A DNA stretch of 54,930 bases, taken from Betaproteobacteria bacterium. Lineage in GTDB: Bacteria > Pseudomonadota > Gammaproteobacteria > Burkholderiales > Burkholderiaceae_C. The stretch is from positions 1 through 54,930 of the forward strand of contig JANXSZ010000041.1 of the NCBI GenBank assembly GCA_025356445.1, read 5' to 3'. This document shows, in pieces, positions 40,647-50,310 of this stretch. Each line of letters begins with the position of its first letter. The stretch's first letter is position 1. The notes below the pieces were generated by a model. It saw only the letters and a list, made by a program, of their open reading frames with translations, ran no database searches and had not been told where the DNA came from. The translations under genes and the position numbers were made by a program.

Positions 40647-43043
40647 ATGAACATCCTCTGCATCGGTGGTGGCCCATCGGGTCTTTATTTCGCGTTGTTG
40701 ATGAAGCAGCGCCATCCTCACTATGTCGTGACCGTGGTGGAGCGTAACCGCCCGTTTGACACCTTTGGCTGGGGCGTGGTGCTGTCAGACCAGACGCTGG
40801 CGAATTTGCAGGGGGCTGACCCGGTGACTGCGCAGCAAATTGGAGATGCCTTCAACCACTGGGACGACATTGAGGTTTTCTTCAAAGGCCGCAGCGTGCG
40901 CTCCGGGGGCCACGGGTTTTGCGGGATTGGGCGCAAACGGCTGCTGAACGTGCTGCAAGAGCGCTGCTTGGCGCTGGGGGTGGATTTGGTGTTTGAGACG
41001 AATGTCGAAGACGACCAAGCGCTGGCTTTGCAGTACAACGCCGACTTGGTGATCGCCAGCGATGGCCTCAACAGCCGTATCCGCACCCGCTATGCCTCCA
41101 CCTACCAGCCGGACATTGACAACCGCCAATGCCGTTTTGTCTGGCTGGGCACGAAGAAGAAGCTGGATGCGTTCACCTTTGCTTTCGAGCAAACCGAGCA
41201 CGGCTGGTTCCAGGCCCATGCCTACCAGTTTGACGCGTACACCTCCACGTTTATCATCGAAACTCCCGAAACCGTCTGGCAGGCGCACGGGCTGGACACG
41301 ATGCCGCAGGAAGACGCCATCGCCTTTTGCGAAAACCTCTTTGCCAAGTACCTGGACGGCCACCCGCTCATCAGCAACGCCACGCACTTGCGCGGCTCGG
41401 CTATCTGGATCCGCTTTCCCCGCGTCATTTGCAACCATTGGGTTCATCGCGAGCAGATCGGCGGCAAAACGGTACCTATTGTGCTGATGGGCGACGCTGC
41501 CCACACCGCGCACTTTTCGATTGGCAGCGGCACCAAGCTGGCGTTGGAAGATGCCATTGATTTGGCGGATGAGTTTGACCGCAGTTTGGCCAAAAACGCG
41601 GACATTGACAGCACGCTCAGCAGCTACGAAGCACGCCGCAGCGTTGAAGTCCTCAAAATCCAGAATGCCGCCCGCAATTCCACCGAGTGGTTTGAGAACG
41701 TCACCCGCTATGCCGACATGCCGCCTGAGCAGTTCGTGTATTCCATGCTGACCCGCAGCCAGCGTATCAGCCATGAGAACTTGCGCCTGCGGGATGCGGC
41801 GTGGTTGCAGGGCTACGAGGCGTGGCTGGCAGGCGTCAAAGTCAGTGCGGACTCGCGCCGTAAGCCACCACTGCCCATGCTCACACCCTTCAAAGTGCGT
41901 GGCCTGACGCTGAAAAACCGCATCCTTGTCTCCCCCATGGCCACCTACAGCGCAGTGGACGGCTTGGTGCAAGACCTGCACCTCGTCCACCTCGGCGCCA
42001 GAGCGATGGGCGGCGCAGCCTTGGTGTTTGTCGAGATGACCAGCCCGAATGCAGAAGGGCGTATCACCCCCGGCTGCCCTGGCCTGTGGAATGATGCACA
42101 ACAGGCCGCATTGGGGCGGATTGTTCAGTTTGCCCATGGCCAAACCAGCGCCAAAATCGGCCTCCAACTCGGCCACAGCGGCCCCAAAGGTTCCACCCAG
42201 GTCGGCTGGGAAGGCACGGATGAGCCGCTGCCTGCTGGTGCCAACACACCGAACTGGGACTTGATCGCCGCCAGCCCTATCGCTTATGGCCCTCAAAACC
42301 AAACCCCGCGTGCCATGACGCGTGCAGACATGGACGTCCTCACTGCCCAGTTTGTTGCCGCCACCCAGCGCGCTGCTGATGCCGGTTTCGATTGGCTGGA
42401 GCTGCACTGTGCCCATGGCTACTTGCTCTCCAGCTTCATCTGCCCACTCACCAACACCCGCACCGATGCGTATGGCGGCAGCCTGGAGAGCCGCTGTCGC
42501 TACCCGCTGGAAGTCTTCAGCGCTATGCGTGCTGTATGGCCAGAAGACAAGCCTATGAGTGTGCGAATCTCGGCCCACGACTGGGCACCCGGCGGCAACA
42601 CGGCGGATGACGCGGTGCAGATGGCGCACTGGTTCAAAGCCGCTGGCTGCGATGTGATCGACGTGTCTTCAGGCCAAACCACCCGTGCCGCCAAGCCCAT
42701 TTATGGCCGGATGTACCAAACCCCGTTCTCCGACCGTATCCGCAACGAGGTGGGCATTGCCACCATCGCGGTGGGGGCGATCACCGAGGCGGATCACGCC
42801 AACAGCATCATCGCCGCCGGTCGCGCTGACCTGTGCGCTGTTGCTCGCCCGCATTTGGCTGATCCGGCATGGACGCTGCACGAAGCGGCCAAGTTGGGAA
42901 GTACCGCAGTGGAATGGCCGCGCCAGTATGAAAGCGGGCGTGATCAGCTTTACCGTGAACTTGAGAAGCAAAAACAGCTTTCATCGCTTACTGCATCAGC
43001 TACACCAGCTATTAAACCTGTAGCAAATGCAGCCATTGAATAA
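40647..43043 (+). CDS. Aromatic acyl-CoA monooxygenase/reductase fusion (2-aminobenzoyl-CoA or salicylyl-CoA type)
   Basis: A 798-residue two-enzyme fusion. Residues about 1-385 are a class A flavin monooxygenase: FAD motif [24 protein letters not shown] and the GD motif [15 protein letters not shown]. Residues about 405-770 are an old-yellow-enzyme-type reductase: [20 protein letters not shown] and [17 protein letters not shown]. This is the architecture of 2-aminobenzoyl-CoA monooxygenase/reductase, which hydroxylates and then reduces the ring. The frame extends back to a TTG at 40533, but the promoter lies within that part, so ATG 40647 is used. The C-terminal tail ([18 protein letters not shown]) is probably encoded by dispersed-repeat DNA. 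Confidence 0.85.
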   Translation: MNILCIGGGPSGLYFALLMKQRHPHYVVTVVERNRPFDTFGWGVVLSDQTLANLQGADPVTAQQIGDAFNHWDDIEVFFKGRSVRSGGHGFCGIGRKRLLNVLQERCLALGVDLVFETNVEDDQALALQYNADLVIASDGLNSRIRTRYASTYQPDIDNRQCRFVWLGTKKKLDAFTFAFEQTEHGWFQAHAYQFDAYTSTFIIETPETVWQAHGLDTMPQEDAIAFCENLFAKYLDGHPLISNATHLRGSAIWIRFPRVICNHWVHREQIGGKTVPIVLMGDAAHTAHFSIGSGTKLALEDAIDLADEFDRSLAKNADIDSTLSSYEARRSVEVLKIQNAARNSTEWFENVTRYADMPPEQFVYSMLTRSQRISHENLRLRDAAWLQGYEAWLAGVKVSADSRRKPPLPMLTPFKVRGLTLKNRILVSPMATYSAVDGLVQDLHLVHLGARAMGGAALVFVEMTSPNAEGRITPGCPGLWNDAQQAALGRIVQFAHGQTSAKIGLQLGHSGPKGSTQVGWEGTDEPLPAGANTPNWDLIAASPIAYGPQNQTPRAMTRADMDVLTAQFVAATQRAADAGFDWLELHCAHGYLLSSFICPLTNTRTDAYGGSLESRCRYPLEVFSAMRAVWPEDKPMSVRISAHDWAPGGNTADDAVQMAHWFKAAGCDVIDVSSGQTTRAAKPIYGRMYQTPFSDRIRNEVGIATIAVGAITEADHANSIIAAGRADLCAVARPHLADPAWTLHEAAKLGSTAVEWPRQYESGRDQLYRELEKQKQLSSLTASATPAIKPVANAAIE

Positions 43044-43063
43044 CCTAACGAGGAGTCACCCTG

Positions 43064-43585
43064 ATGGACATGGAAGCCCGCGCCCACAGCGAACACCCCG
43101 AGGCTTTGCGCCTCTGGTTGCGCTTGCTGACGTGCACCCAACTGATCGAAACCCAGGTACGCAGCCGCCTGCGTGAGCAGTTCGATACCACGCTGCCTCG
43201 CTTCGATTTGATGGCCCAGCTGGAGCGCAGCCCTGAAGGGATGCGCATGAACGAACTTTCGCGCCGCATGATGGTGACGGGGGGCAATGTGACGGGCGTT
43301 ACCGACCAGCTGGTGACAGAAGGCCTTGTCGAGCGCGTGGACGTACCCAACGACCGTCGCGCTTTTCTGGTGCGCCTGACTGCCAAAGGACGACGCGAAT
43401 TCCAGCGCATGGCACAAGCCCATGAAGGCTGGATCGTGCAGGCCTTTTCCAACCTGAGCGATACCGATTTAACGCAGCTGCATGGTCTGCTGGGCCAAGT
43501 CAAGCAGCAACAAGCGCAGGCCCGAGCGCCGATCACCAGCACTGGCTCCGAAATTCCTGTTCCCTCTAAGACCGACGCCGCATGA
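43064..43585 (+). CDS. MarR family transcriptional regulator
   Basis: A 173-residue winged-helix repressor. The recognition region is [23 protein letters not shown], followed by the wing [27 protein letters not shown] precedes the ATG. Its position as second gene of the operon and the perfect palindrome over the operon promoter suggest that it autorepresses the operon, with the ligand probably an aryl-CoA intermediate as in other CoA-pathway MarR proteins (inference). Its stop overlaps the next gene by 4 bp. Confidence 0.9.
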   Translation: MDMEARAHSEHPEALRLWLRLLTCTQLIETQVRSRLREQFDTTLPRFDLMAQLERSPEGMRMNELSRRMMVTGGNVTGVTDQLVTEGLVERVDVPNDRRAFLVRLTAKGRREFQRMAQAHEGWIVQAFSNLSDTDLTQLHGLLGQVKQQQAQARAPITSTGSEIPVPSKTDAA

Positions 43586-44436
43586 AGCACTTCATTACCC
43601 CCACCAACCCCATGCGTGGCCAGTTTTCACCGCTTGCCGCCTACGACGCCCAGCACTTTGCCTGGGCCTTTGAGGCGGGCGTGGGCACCCTCACGCTGAA
43701 CCGTTCTGAGCGCAAAAATCCGCTGACGTTCGACTCTTACGCCGAGTTGCGCGACCTCTTCAACGCGCTGCGCTACGCCACGGACGTGAGAGCCATCGTC
43801 ATCACTGGCGCGGGCGGCAATTTTTGCAGTGGTGGTGATGTGCATGAAATCATCGGCCCGTTGACCGGCATGACGATGCCCGAGATGCTCGAGTTCACCC
43901 GCATGACCGGCGACCTGGTCAAAACCATGCGGGCTTGTCCGCAGCCCATCATCGGTGCCATCGACGGCATTTGCGCTGGGGCGGGAGCGATGATGGCGTT
44001 GGCCTGCGACATGCGGCTGGGAACCGCCAAGACCAAAACCGCCTTCCTGTTCACCCGTGTCGGCTTGGCCGGCGCTGACATGGGTGCGTGTGCGCTGCTG
44101 CCCCGCATGATCGGCCAGGGACGTGCGTCCGAGTTGCTGTTCACGGGAAGAGTGATGACGGCCACAGAGGGTTTCAACTGGGGCTTCTTCAATGCGCTGC
44201 ATGAGGCTGCTGAGCTGCTGCCGCAAGCCCAAGCGATGGCCGTCGCACTCGCGGCCGGCCCTACCTTCGCCCACGGCATGACCAAAACCATGCTCAGCCA
44301 GGAATGGAGCATGACCATCGACCAAGCCATCGAGGCCGAAGCGCAAGCCCAGGCCATCTGTATGCAGACGCAGGATTTCAAACGCGCTTTCGATGCCTTC
44401 GCGGCCAAGCAACAACCTGTCTTCGAGGGAAACTGA
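43582..44436 (+). CDS. Crotonase-family protein lacking hydratase glutamates
   Basis: A 284-residue enoyl-CoA hydratase/isomerase-superfamily protein. The oxyanion hole is intact (FCSGGDVHE near 82; [10 protein letters not shown] near 129). Aligned to rat hydratase, the two catalytic glutamates fall on Met137 or Met138 and Arg159. An Asp at 166 (GLAGADMGA) lies where dehalogenase/BadI/MenB-type crotonases place a catalytic Asp. It may therefore hydrolyse or isomerise a ring-derived CoA ester rather than hydrate a double bond. Overlaps marR by 4 bp and precedes acyl-CoA dehydrogenase by 3 bp. Confidence 0.82.
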   Translation: MKHFITPTNPMRGQFSPLAAYDAQHFAWAFEAGVGTLTLNRSERKNPLTFDSYAELRDLFNALRYATDVRAIVITGAGGNFCSGGDVHEIIGPLTGMTMPEMLEFTRMTGDLVKTMRACPQPIIGAIDGICAGAGAMMALACDMRLGTAKTKTAFLFTRVGLAGADMGACALLPRMIGQGRASELLFTGRVMTATEGFNWGFFNALHEAAELLPQAQAMAVALAAGPTFAHGMTKTMLSQEWSMTIDQAIEAEAQAQAICMQTQDFKRAFDAFAAKQQPVFEGN

Positions 44437-44439
44437 GCC

Positions 44440-45642
44440 ATGAAAGCACCGCTGCACCACCTGTCCCTGCCATTCTTCGACCCCCTGCACGCTGAGCTGG
44501 CTCAAGCCTTAAGCGACTGGGTTCCTCAGCAAGACGTGGACGAGGCCGATGACCGCGCCGCCTGCAAAGCCTGGGTGCGCAAGCTGGGCGATGCGGGTTG
44601 GTTGCGCTACGCTGTGCCTGCGGCGTTTGGCGGGGCACTGCCAGCGTTGGATTCACGCGCTTTGGTGATCCTGCGTGAAACGCTGGCGTTCCATTCACCG
44701 CTGGCCGATTTCGCGTTTGCCATGCAGGGCTTGGGCAGCGGGGCCATCAGCCTGGGGGGCACACCTGCGCAGCAAGCCGATTACCTGCCCGCCGTGGCGC
44801 GGGGCGACAAAATCGCCGCTTTTGCGCTGAGCGAGCCGGATGCGGGCTCCGATGTGGCTGCTATGAAAACAGTAGCTTTTGTAGCCCATCCAGAAAGCGG
44901 TACAGCCGGTTTTGTGCTGAATGGCAGCAAAACCTGGATCAGCAACGGTGGCATCGCTGACTTCTACTGTGTGTTCGCCAAAACCGAGCCTACAGCCGGT
45001 TCGCGTGGCATCAGCGCTTTCATCGTTGATACGGATACGCCGGGCCTGGACACCTCCGAGCACATCCACGTGATGGCCCCCCATCCGCTGGGGACGCTGA
45101 AGTTTGACGACTGCCGCCTGCCCGCCAATGCGCGCTTAGGCGAGGTGAACGGCGGTTTCAAGCTGGCGATGCGCACGCTGGACATCTTCCGTGCGTCGGT
45201 GGCCGGTGCCGCTTTGGGCATGGCGCGCCGGGCGCTGGCCGAGGCGATCAGCCACGCGCAAGGCCGCAAGATGTTTGGGCAGACGCTGGCCGACTTTCAA
45301 CTCACGCAAGCCAAATTGGGTGAGATGGCCGCGTTGATTGACGCTGCCGCGCTCTTGACCTACCGCGCCGCCTGGATGCGCGACGGCCAGATCGCCGGGA
45401 ACTACACCATGGCTGCCGCCATGGCCAAAATGACCGCTACCGAGAACGCCCAGCGCGTGATCGACATGGCGCTGCAACTGCACGGCGGCCTGGGTGTGAA
45501 GGTGGGCACTAAGGTCGAAAGCCTGTACCGTGACATCCGCTCCCTGCGCATCTACGAGGGGGCCACCGAGGTGCAGCAGCTCATCATCGGCAAAGCAGCG
45601 CTCAAAGGTGACGGCCAAGCCGCGATTTTCCGTACGGAGTAG
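44440..45642 (+). CDS. Acyl-CoA dehydrogenase
   Basis: A 400-residue flavin enzyme with the three expected parts: helical N-terminal domain, central beta domain with [14 protein letters not shown] and [13 protein letters not shown], and C-terminal helical domain with [19 protein letters not shown] and the [16 protein letters not shown] end. It oxidises an acyl-CoA and passes electrons to ETF. Between SDVAAM and FVLNGSKTW a segment ([16 protein letters not shown]) is encoded by a dispersed-repeat copy and replaces the usual short loop. It lies 3 bp after the crotonase gene and 3 bp before the ligase gene. Confidence 0.9.
   Translation: MKAPLHHLSLPFFDPLHAELAQALSDWVPQQDVDEADDRAACKAWVRKLGDAGWLRYAVPAAFGGALPALDSRALVILRETLAFHSPLADFAFAMQGLGSGAISLGGTPAQQADYLPAVARGDKIAAFALSEPDAGSDVAAMKTVAFVAHPESGTAGFVLNGSKTWISNGGIADFYCVFAKTEPTAGSRGISAFIVDTDTPGLDTSEHIHVMAPHPLGTLKFDDCRLPANARLGEVNGGFKLAMRTLDIFRASVAGAALGMARRALAEAISHAQGRKMFGQTLADFQLTQAKLGEMAALIDAAALLTYRAAWMRDGQIAGNYTMAAAMAKMTATENAQRVIDMALQLHGGLGVKVGTKVESLYRDIRSLRIYEGATEVQQLIIGKAALKGDGQAAIFRTE
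44860..44914. repeat. Dispersed repeat copy inside the acyl-CoA dehydrogenase gene
   Basis: Contains GCTATGAAAACA (44860-44871; also as reverse complement at 2085-2096 in the rubredoxin reductase gene) and GTAGCCCATCCA (44881-44892; reverse complement at 31139-31150 in the glycosylase gene). The 42 bases at 44873-44914 align to the glycosylase copy on the opposite strand. Confidence 0.65.
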
Positions 45643-45645
45643 GCC

Positions 45646-47277
45646 ATGAACCCGCTTGTCGATACCTCCGATACGTTTATCCCAGACCGCCTGCCGCCGC
45701 TGGCGATGCAGCCGCAGTTCCGCTATGACCTGCCCGAGCTGGCGCAGTGGCAAACGCCGACCCAGCTGAACCTGGTGCACGAGTTGTTGGACAAGGCGGT
45801 TTCTGACAAAGGTTTTGCCGATTTGCCCCTGCTGCGCTCGCCCCACATCACGCTCAGCTACGCCGACGTGAAAGCCCGCGTTGACCGCATCGCCCAGGTG
45901 CTGGTGGACGATTGCGGTCTCATCCCCGGCCAGCGGGTGCTGCTGCGTGGCGGTAATTCGGTGGGCATGGCGCTGGCATGGCTGGGTGTCGTCAAGGCTG
46001 GGTTGGTGGCCGTGGCCACCATGCCGCTGCTGCGGGCCAAGGAACTGGGCGACATCATCGACAAAGCGCAGCCTACGGTGGCGCTGTGCGATGCCCGGCT
46101 GCTGGACGAATTGCAAGCCGCTCAGGCTGCCAACCCGGTGTTGGCCCGTATCGTGCCGTTCAACCTGATGGATGCGCCTGGCTCGCTGGCGGTGCTGTCG
46201 GCGCAAAAAGACGGCAACTTCGAGACGGTACGCACGTCAGCAGACGCCATTGCGCTGATGGCCTTCACCTCGGGCACCACCGGCCGCGCCAAAGCCGTGA
46301 TGCACAGCCACCGCGACGTGCTTGCGTACTGCGAAACCTGGCCACGCCATGTGCTGGGCATTCAGTCCCGCGATACCGTGGTGGGCTCACCGCCGCTGGC
46401 GTTCACGTTTGGCCTGGGCGGGCTGCTTATTTTCCCCATGTGGGCTGGCGCGTCGGTCTACTTTCCCGATATCCCTTACACGCCCGAGGCGATGGTGCGC
46501 CTGGTGGGAGAGGTCGGGGCCACTATTTGCTACACCGCGCCTACGTTTTACCGGCAAATGGCGCCTTTTATCGCACAACATGCTGTGCCGAGTCTGCGCA
46601 TTTGCGTCAGCGCCGGTGAAGCCTTGCCCGATGCCACCCGCCAACTCTGGAAAGCCGCCAGCGGTATCGAGATGCTCGATGGCATTGGCGGCACGGAGAT
46701 GTTCCATATCTTCATCTCTAGCGCTGGTGCCGATGTGCGGCGTGGGGCCATTGGCAAAGTCGTGCCCGGCTACACGGCCCGCGTGGTGGACGATGCGGGC
46801 GACGAGCTGCCACGCTGCACGGTAGGCAAACTCGCCATCATCGGTCCCACGGGTTGCCGCTACCTTGACGACCCGCGCCAAGCCAAGTACGTGAAAGACG
46901 GCTGGAACTACCCCGGCGACGCGTTCATGCAAGACGAGGATGGTTACTTTTTCTACAAAGCCCGCGACGACGACATGATCATCACGGCGGGCTACAACGT
47001 GGGTGGCCCCGAGGTAGAAGACGCGCTGCTGCTGCACCCGGCGGTGGCCGAATGTGGCGTGATCGGCAGGCCCGACGACGAGCGCGGCATGGTCGTCAAG
47101 GCGTTTGTGGTGCTCAAACCCGGCCACAGCGGCGACGCACTGATGGTCAAAACCCTGCAAGACCATGTGAAAGCCAGCATTGCCCCGTTCAAATACCCGC
47201 GAGAAATCGAATTTTGTACCCGTTTGCCGCGCACCGAGACTGGCAAACTGCAACGCTTCAAACTGAGAAAACCTTGA
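45646..47277 (+). CDS. Benzoate/2-aminobenzoate-CoA ligase-like enzyme
   Basis: A 543-residue AMP-forming acyl-CoA synthetase of the benzoate-CoA ligase group. Motifs: ATP loop AFTSGTTGRAKAVMHSHRD, PPLAFTFGLGG, DGIGGTEMFHIFIS, GWNYPGDAFMQDEDGYFFYKAR with the hinge Asp region, and the C-terminal catalytic Lys in RTETGKLQRFKLR. It should activate the aromatic acid to its CoA thioester, the first step of the pathway encoded upstream. The substrate is most likely 2-aminobenzoate or a hydroxy/aminobenzoate, judged from the monooxygenase fusion and RidA-like neighbour. Confidence 0.9.
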   Translation: MNPLVDTSDTFIPDRLPPLAMQPQFRYDLPELAQWQTPTQLNLVHELLDKAVSDKGFADLPLLRSPHITLSYADVKARVDRIAQVLVDDCGLIPGQRVLLRGGNSVGMALAWLGVVKAGLVAVATMPLLRAKELGDIIDKAQPTVALCDARLLDELQAAQAANPVLARIVPFNLMDAPGSLAVLSAQKDGNFETVRTSADAIALMAFTSGTTGRAKAVMHSHRDVLAYCETWPRHVLGIQSRDTVVGSPPLAFTFGLGGLLIFPMWAGASVYFPDIPYTPEAMVRLVGEVGATICYTAPTFYRQMAPFIAQHAVPSLRICVSAGEALPDATRQLWKAASGIEMLDGIGGTEMFHIFISSAGADVRRGAIGKVVPGYTARVVDDAGDELPRCTVGKLAIIGPTGCRYLDDPRQAKYVKDGWNYPGDAFMQDEDGYFFYKARDDDMIITAGYNVGGPEVEDALLLHPAVAECGVIGRPDDERGMVVKAFVVLKPGHSGDALMVKTLQDHVKASIAPFKYPREIEFCTRLPRTETGKLQRFKLRKP

Positions 47278-47287
47278 GACTATCCCC

Positions 47288-47695
47288 ATGATCCAGCATC
47301 TTCAACCGCCCGGCTGGGCACCTGCCAAAGGCTACGCCAACGGTATCGCCGCCCGTGGCACCCAGGTCTACGTGGGTGGCCAAATCGGTTGGAACGCGCT
47401 GCAGCAGTTCGAGAGTGACGATTTCATCGCTCAGGTCGAACAAGCCTTGCGCAACATCGTCGCCGTGCTCGCCGAGGCCGGTGCCGGGCCAGAGCACATG
47501 GTGCGCATGACGTGGTACGTGGTAGACCGCGTGGAGTACAACGCGCGGCTGAAAGAGCTGGGTGGTGTTTACCGCGCGGTGATGGGGCGCAACTTCCCGG
47601 CGATGAGCTGCGTGGAGGTGAAGGGGCTGATGGAGGCGCAGGCGAAGGTGGAGATTGAAGTGACGGCGGTGGTGCCCGATCCGCTCGATGCATAG
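47288..47695 (+). CDS. RidA-family protein without the canonical arginine
   Basis: A 135-residue YjgF/YER057c/UK114 fold protein. The family helix/strand pattern is clear (VYVGGQIGWNA..., ALRNIVAVLAEAGAGPEHMVRMTWYV). At the position of the catalytic Arg of imine-deaminating RidA (FPARSCVEV) this protein has Met106 (FPAMSCVEV), so it belongs to one of the Rid subfamilies without that activity. In an aminobenzoyl-CoA operon it could still act on an enamine/imine ring product (inference). It is 10 bp downstream of the ligase gene. Confidence 0.85.
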   Translation: MIQHLQPPGWAPAKGYANGIAARGTQVYVGGQIGWNALQQFESDDFIAQVEQALRNIVAVLAEAGAGPEHMVRMTWYVVDRVEYNARLKELGGVYRAVMGRNFPAMSCVEVKGLMEAQAKVEIEVTAVVPDPLDA

Positions 47696-47772
47696 GTGGC
47701 CGGGCGGCAAGGCAGTTTCCCCGATTGCTTTTATGATCGAACGCTTATCTAAAGCCCTCTCAGGAAGACGCT

Positions 47773-47964
47773 ATGCCCACCTACCACATCGAAATGCTTG
47801 AAGGCCGCACCGTCGAGCAAAAGAAAAAATTAGCCCAAGAGATCACCCGCGTTACCGTGGAGGTGCTGGGCGGATCGCCTGAATCGGTTGATATTTTGAT
47901 CACCGATGTGAAGCGCGAAAACTGGGCGACGGGTGGCAAGCTGTGGTCTGAGCCGCGCGACTAA
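47773..47964 (+). CDS. 4-oxalocrotonate tautomerase family protein
   Basis: A 63-residue protein. Pro2 (Pro1 after Met removal) is the catalytic general base of the superfamily, and the usual helix (EGRTVEQKKKLAQEITRVTVEVL) and C-terminal strand (DILITDVKRENWATGGKLWSE) are present. Members form hexamers and isomerise enol/keto acids; role in this pathway uncertain. It lies 77 bp downstream of the RidA-like gene and 5 bp before the MFS gene. Confidence 0.88.
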   Translation: MPTYHIEMLEGRTVEQKKKLAQEITRVTVEVLGGSPESVDILITDVKRENWATGGKLWSEPRD

Positions 47965-47969
47965 GCCGG

Positions 47970-49445
47970 GTGAACGCCCGATTAAATACCCTGGCCGAGC
48001 TGCAAGCGCGCTACGGCCCGCGTTACCGCTGGCTGCTGCTGCTGTCGGTGATGATTGGCACGATGGCCTCCATCATGTCGTCCACGATCGTGAACGTGGC
48101 GATTCCCGATATGAGTCACCACTTTGCCCTGGGGCAAGGCCGCGCCCAATGGGTCACGTCAGGTTTCATGGTGGCGATGACGGTGGCCATGCTGACCACG
48201 CCGTGGCTGCTGTCGCGTTATGGCTACCGGCGCACCTATGTGGGCACCATGCTGTTGCTGCTGGTTGGCGGTATTGCGGGTGGGCTGGCCAACGATTTCA
48301 CCCTGGTCTTGGTGGCCCGGGTTGCCGAGGGGCTGGCAGCGGGTGTTGTGCAGCCGATTCCCGCTATTATCATCATGCGGGCTTTTGAACCCCATGAGCA
48401 GGGCCGCGCCAGTGGCTTCTTTGGCATGGGGGTGGTGCTGGCCCCGGCTATTGGCCCCAGCATTGGCGGCCTTTTGGTGGACTGGTTTGGGTGGCGCTCT
48501 ATCTTTTTCATGGTGGTGCCGTTCTGCTTGGCCTCGCTGTACTTGGCGAGGCGCTTTGTACCCCTCACTGCCCCCGGCGGGCAAGCGGCGAACAGCAACA
48601 GTGCCGCGCTGGACTGGCGCGGTTTGTTGGTCGCGGCGGCGGGTACGCTGTGCCTGTTGAACGGTTTTGTCGAGTTGCACAACAGTTCAGGCGTTGGCGC
48701 GTGGCTGTTACTGGCCGGTGCACTCGTGTCGCTGGCCGTGTTTGTGGGCTGGCAGCGGCATCTGGGCCATACCGGTGGGGCTCCCTTGATGAACCTCAAG
48801 CTGTTTGGCTACCGTCAATTTGCGATGGGCAGCATCGTGGCGTTCATTTACGGCACGGCCTTGTTTGGTTCTACGTATTTGTTGCCGGTGTACATGCAGC
48901 TGGCCTTGGGGTTGACGGCTTCCCACGTGGGCGCGATTTTGCTCCCGGCAGGCCTGGTGCTGGCCCTCACCATTGCAGGGGTTGGGCGTCTTGCTGACAG
49001 GCACCCTACGTACCTGCTGGTTTGTATTGGGCTGGCGCTGCTGACGGTGTCGTTCGCCGCGATGGTGGTGGTGAATTTACAGACGGCGCTGTGGGTGCTG
49101 GTGATATTTACCGTGGTGGGGCGGATTGGGTTGGGCTTTATCTTGCCTTCGCTCAACCTGGGGTCCATGCGTGGTTTGAGCAAAGACCTGATTGCACAAG
49201 GCGCGAGCGCTATCAATTTTATGCGGATGCTGGGGGGGGCGATTGGTGTCAGCTTGTGCGGCATCGTGCTGGAGTGGCGTTTGGTGGCGCATGGCGATAC
49301 GCTGACCAATCCTGTTACCAGTCCTGCACGTCTGGCTGCATTCGATGAGTCGTTTTTGATGCTGGCGGGCTTGTGTGGTCTAGCGATTGTTGCGGCTTGG
49401 CAACTCCGTCAGGGTAAACCGGGGGCTACACTGTCACCACCATGA
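47970..49445 (+). CDS. MFS transporter, DHA2 type (about 14 helices)
   Basis: A 491-residue multidrug-type major facilitator. Motif A-like loop and helix 4 features (WLLSRYGYRRTYVGTML) and the motif C region (GFFGMGVVLAPAIGPSIGGLLVDWFGWR) are present. Hydropathy suggests about 14 helices. The start is GTG at 47970. Positioned at the end of the aromatic-CoA operon it might take up or expel the aromatic acid; DHA2 proteins are mostly exporters. Confidence 0.88.
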   Translation: MNARLNTLAELQARYGPRYRWLLLLSVMIGTMASIMSSTIVNVAIPDMSHHFALGQGRAQWVTSGFMVAMTVAMLTTPWLLSRYGYRRTYVGTMLLLLVGGIAGGLANDFTLVLVARVAEGLAAGVVQPIPAIIIMRAFEPHEQGRASGFFGMGVVLAPAIGPSIGGLLVDWFGWRSIFFMVVPFCLASLYLARRFVPLTAPGGQAANSNSAALDWRGLLVAAAGTLCLLNGFVELHNSSGVGAWLLLAGALVSLAVFVGWQRHLGHTGGAPLMNLKLFGYRQFAMGSIVAFIYGTALFGSTYLLPVYMQLALGLTASHVGAILLPAGLVLALTIAGVGRLADRHPTYLLVCIGLALLTVSFAAMVVVNLQTALWVLVIFTVVGRIGLGFILPSLNLGSMRGLSKDLIAQGASAINFMRMLGGAIGVSLCGIVLEWRLVAHGDTLTNPVTSPARLAAFDESFLMLAGLCGLAIVAAWQLRQGKPGATLSPP

Positions 49446-49464
49446 AATAGAGAAGTGTTACGCC

Positions 49465-50310
49465 ATGTGTCAACTTTTGGGAATGAACAGCCGCTTGCCG
49501 GCCACCTTGAACCTGAGTTTTACCGGATTTGCCCAGCGCGGGGGCTGCACGGGGCACCATTCCGATGGCTGGGGTATCGCATTCTTTGAGAGTGATGGCG
49601 AATCTCCAGGCAAAGGCGTGCGTTGCTTTGTGGACAAGGACAGCGCGTCTACGTCCGTGCTGGCCAACATGCTGCGCACGTATCCGATCAAAAGCCATAA
49701 CGTGGTGGCCCATGTGCGCAAAGCCACGGTGGGCGCGGTCAAGCTGGAGAATTGCCACCCTTTTGTTCGTGAACTCTGGGGCCGCTATTGGGTGTTTGCC
49801 CACAATGGCGATCTGAAGGACTACGCCCCTGCCCTGCACGGCAGCTTTCGTCCGGTCGGCAATACCGACAGCGAGTTGGCATTTTGCTGGTTGATGCAAG
49901 AGCTGTCCAAGTCCCACGCTGGCGTGCCCAGTGTTGAAGAGTTAAGCCGCACGCTGCGTGAACTGGTGCCGCAGATTGCCAAATTTGGCACCTTCAATTT
50001 TTTACTGAGCAACGGCCAAGCCCTGTGGACGCACGCCAGCACCAACTTGTATTACCTGGTACGCCAATACCCGTTTGGTGAGGTGCACCTGAAGGACGAG
50101 GATTTGCGTCTGAACCTCGCCGAGCACAACGGCCCGAATGACCGAGTTGCCATCATCGTGACCGAGCCGCTGACCACCAACGAGGTCTGGACGCAGATGG
50201 CGCCAGGGGATTTGGTGACGTTTGTGGACGGTTACCCGGTAGGGCGTCAGTGTTGTAAAGCGGCTTCCAGTGCGTCCACGAACAGTCCCGCTACGTTGCA
50301 GCCTGTTTGA
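49465..50310 (+). CDS. Class II glutamine amidotransferase (YafJ-like)
   Basis: A 281-residue Ntn-hydrolase. Met1 is followed by Cys2 (MCQLLGMNS), the nucleophile exposed after Met removal. Other conserved parts are HHSDGWGIAFFE, HVRKATVGAVKLENCHPF and FAHNGDLKDYAP, with NTDSELAFCWLM later. Acceptor substrate unknown. ATG at 49465 follows GAAGTGTTACGCC, a weak site. The last 64 bp overlap the convergent gshB gene. Confidence 0.9.
   Translation: MCQLLGMNSRLPATLNLSFTGFAQRGGCTGHHSDGWGIAFFESDGESPGKGVRCFVDKDSASTSVLANMLRTYPIKSHNVVAHVRKATVGAVKLENCHPFVRELWGRYWVFAHNGDLKDYAPALHGSFRPVGNTDSELAFCWLMQELSKSHAGVPSVEELSRTLRELVPQIAKFGTFNFLLSNGQALWTHASTNLYYLVRQYPFGEVHLKDEDLRLNLAEHNGPNDRVAIIVTEPLTTNEVWTQMAPGDLVTFVDGYPVGRQCCKAASSASTNSPATLQPV

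Noticed and set aside
40785-42629. Minus-strand open frame of about 614 codons opposite the monooxygenase/reductase fusion
   Set aside because: No protein family recognisable; the sense strand encodes all expected motifs.
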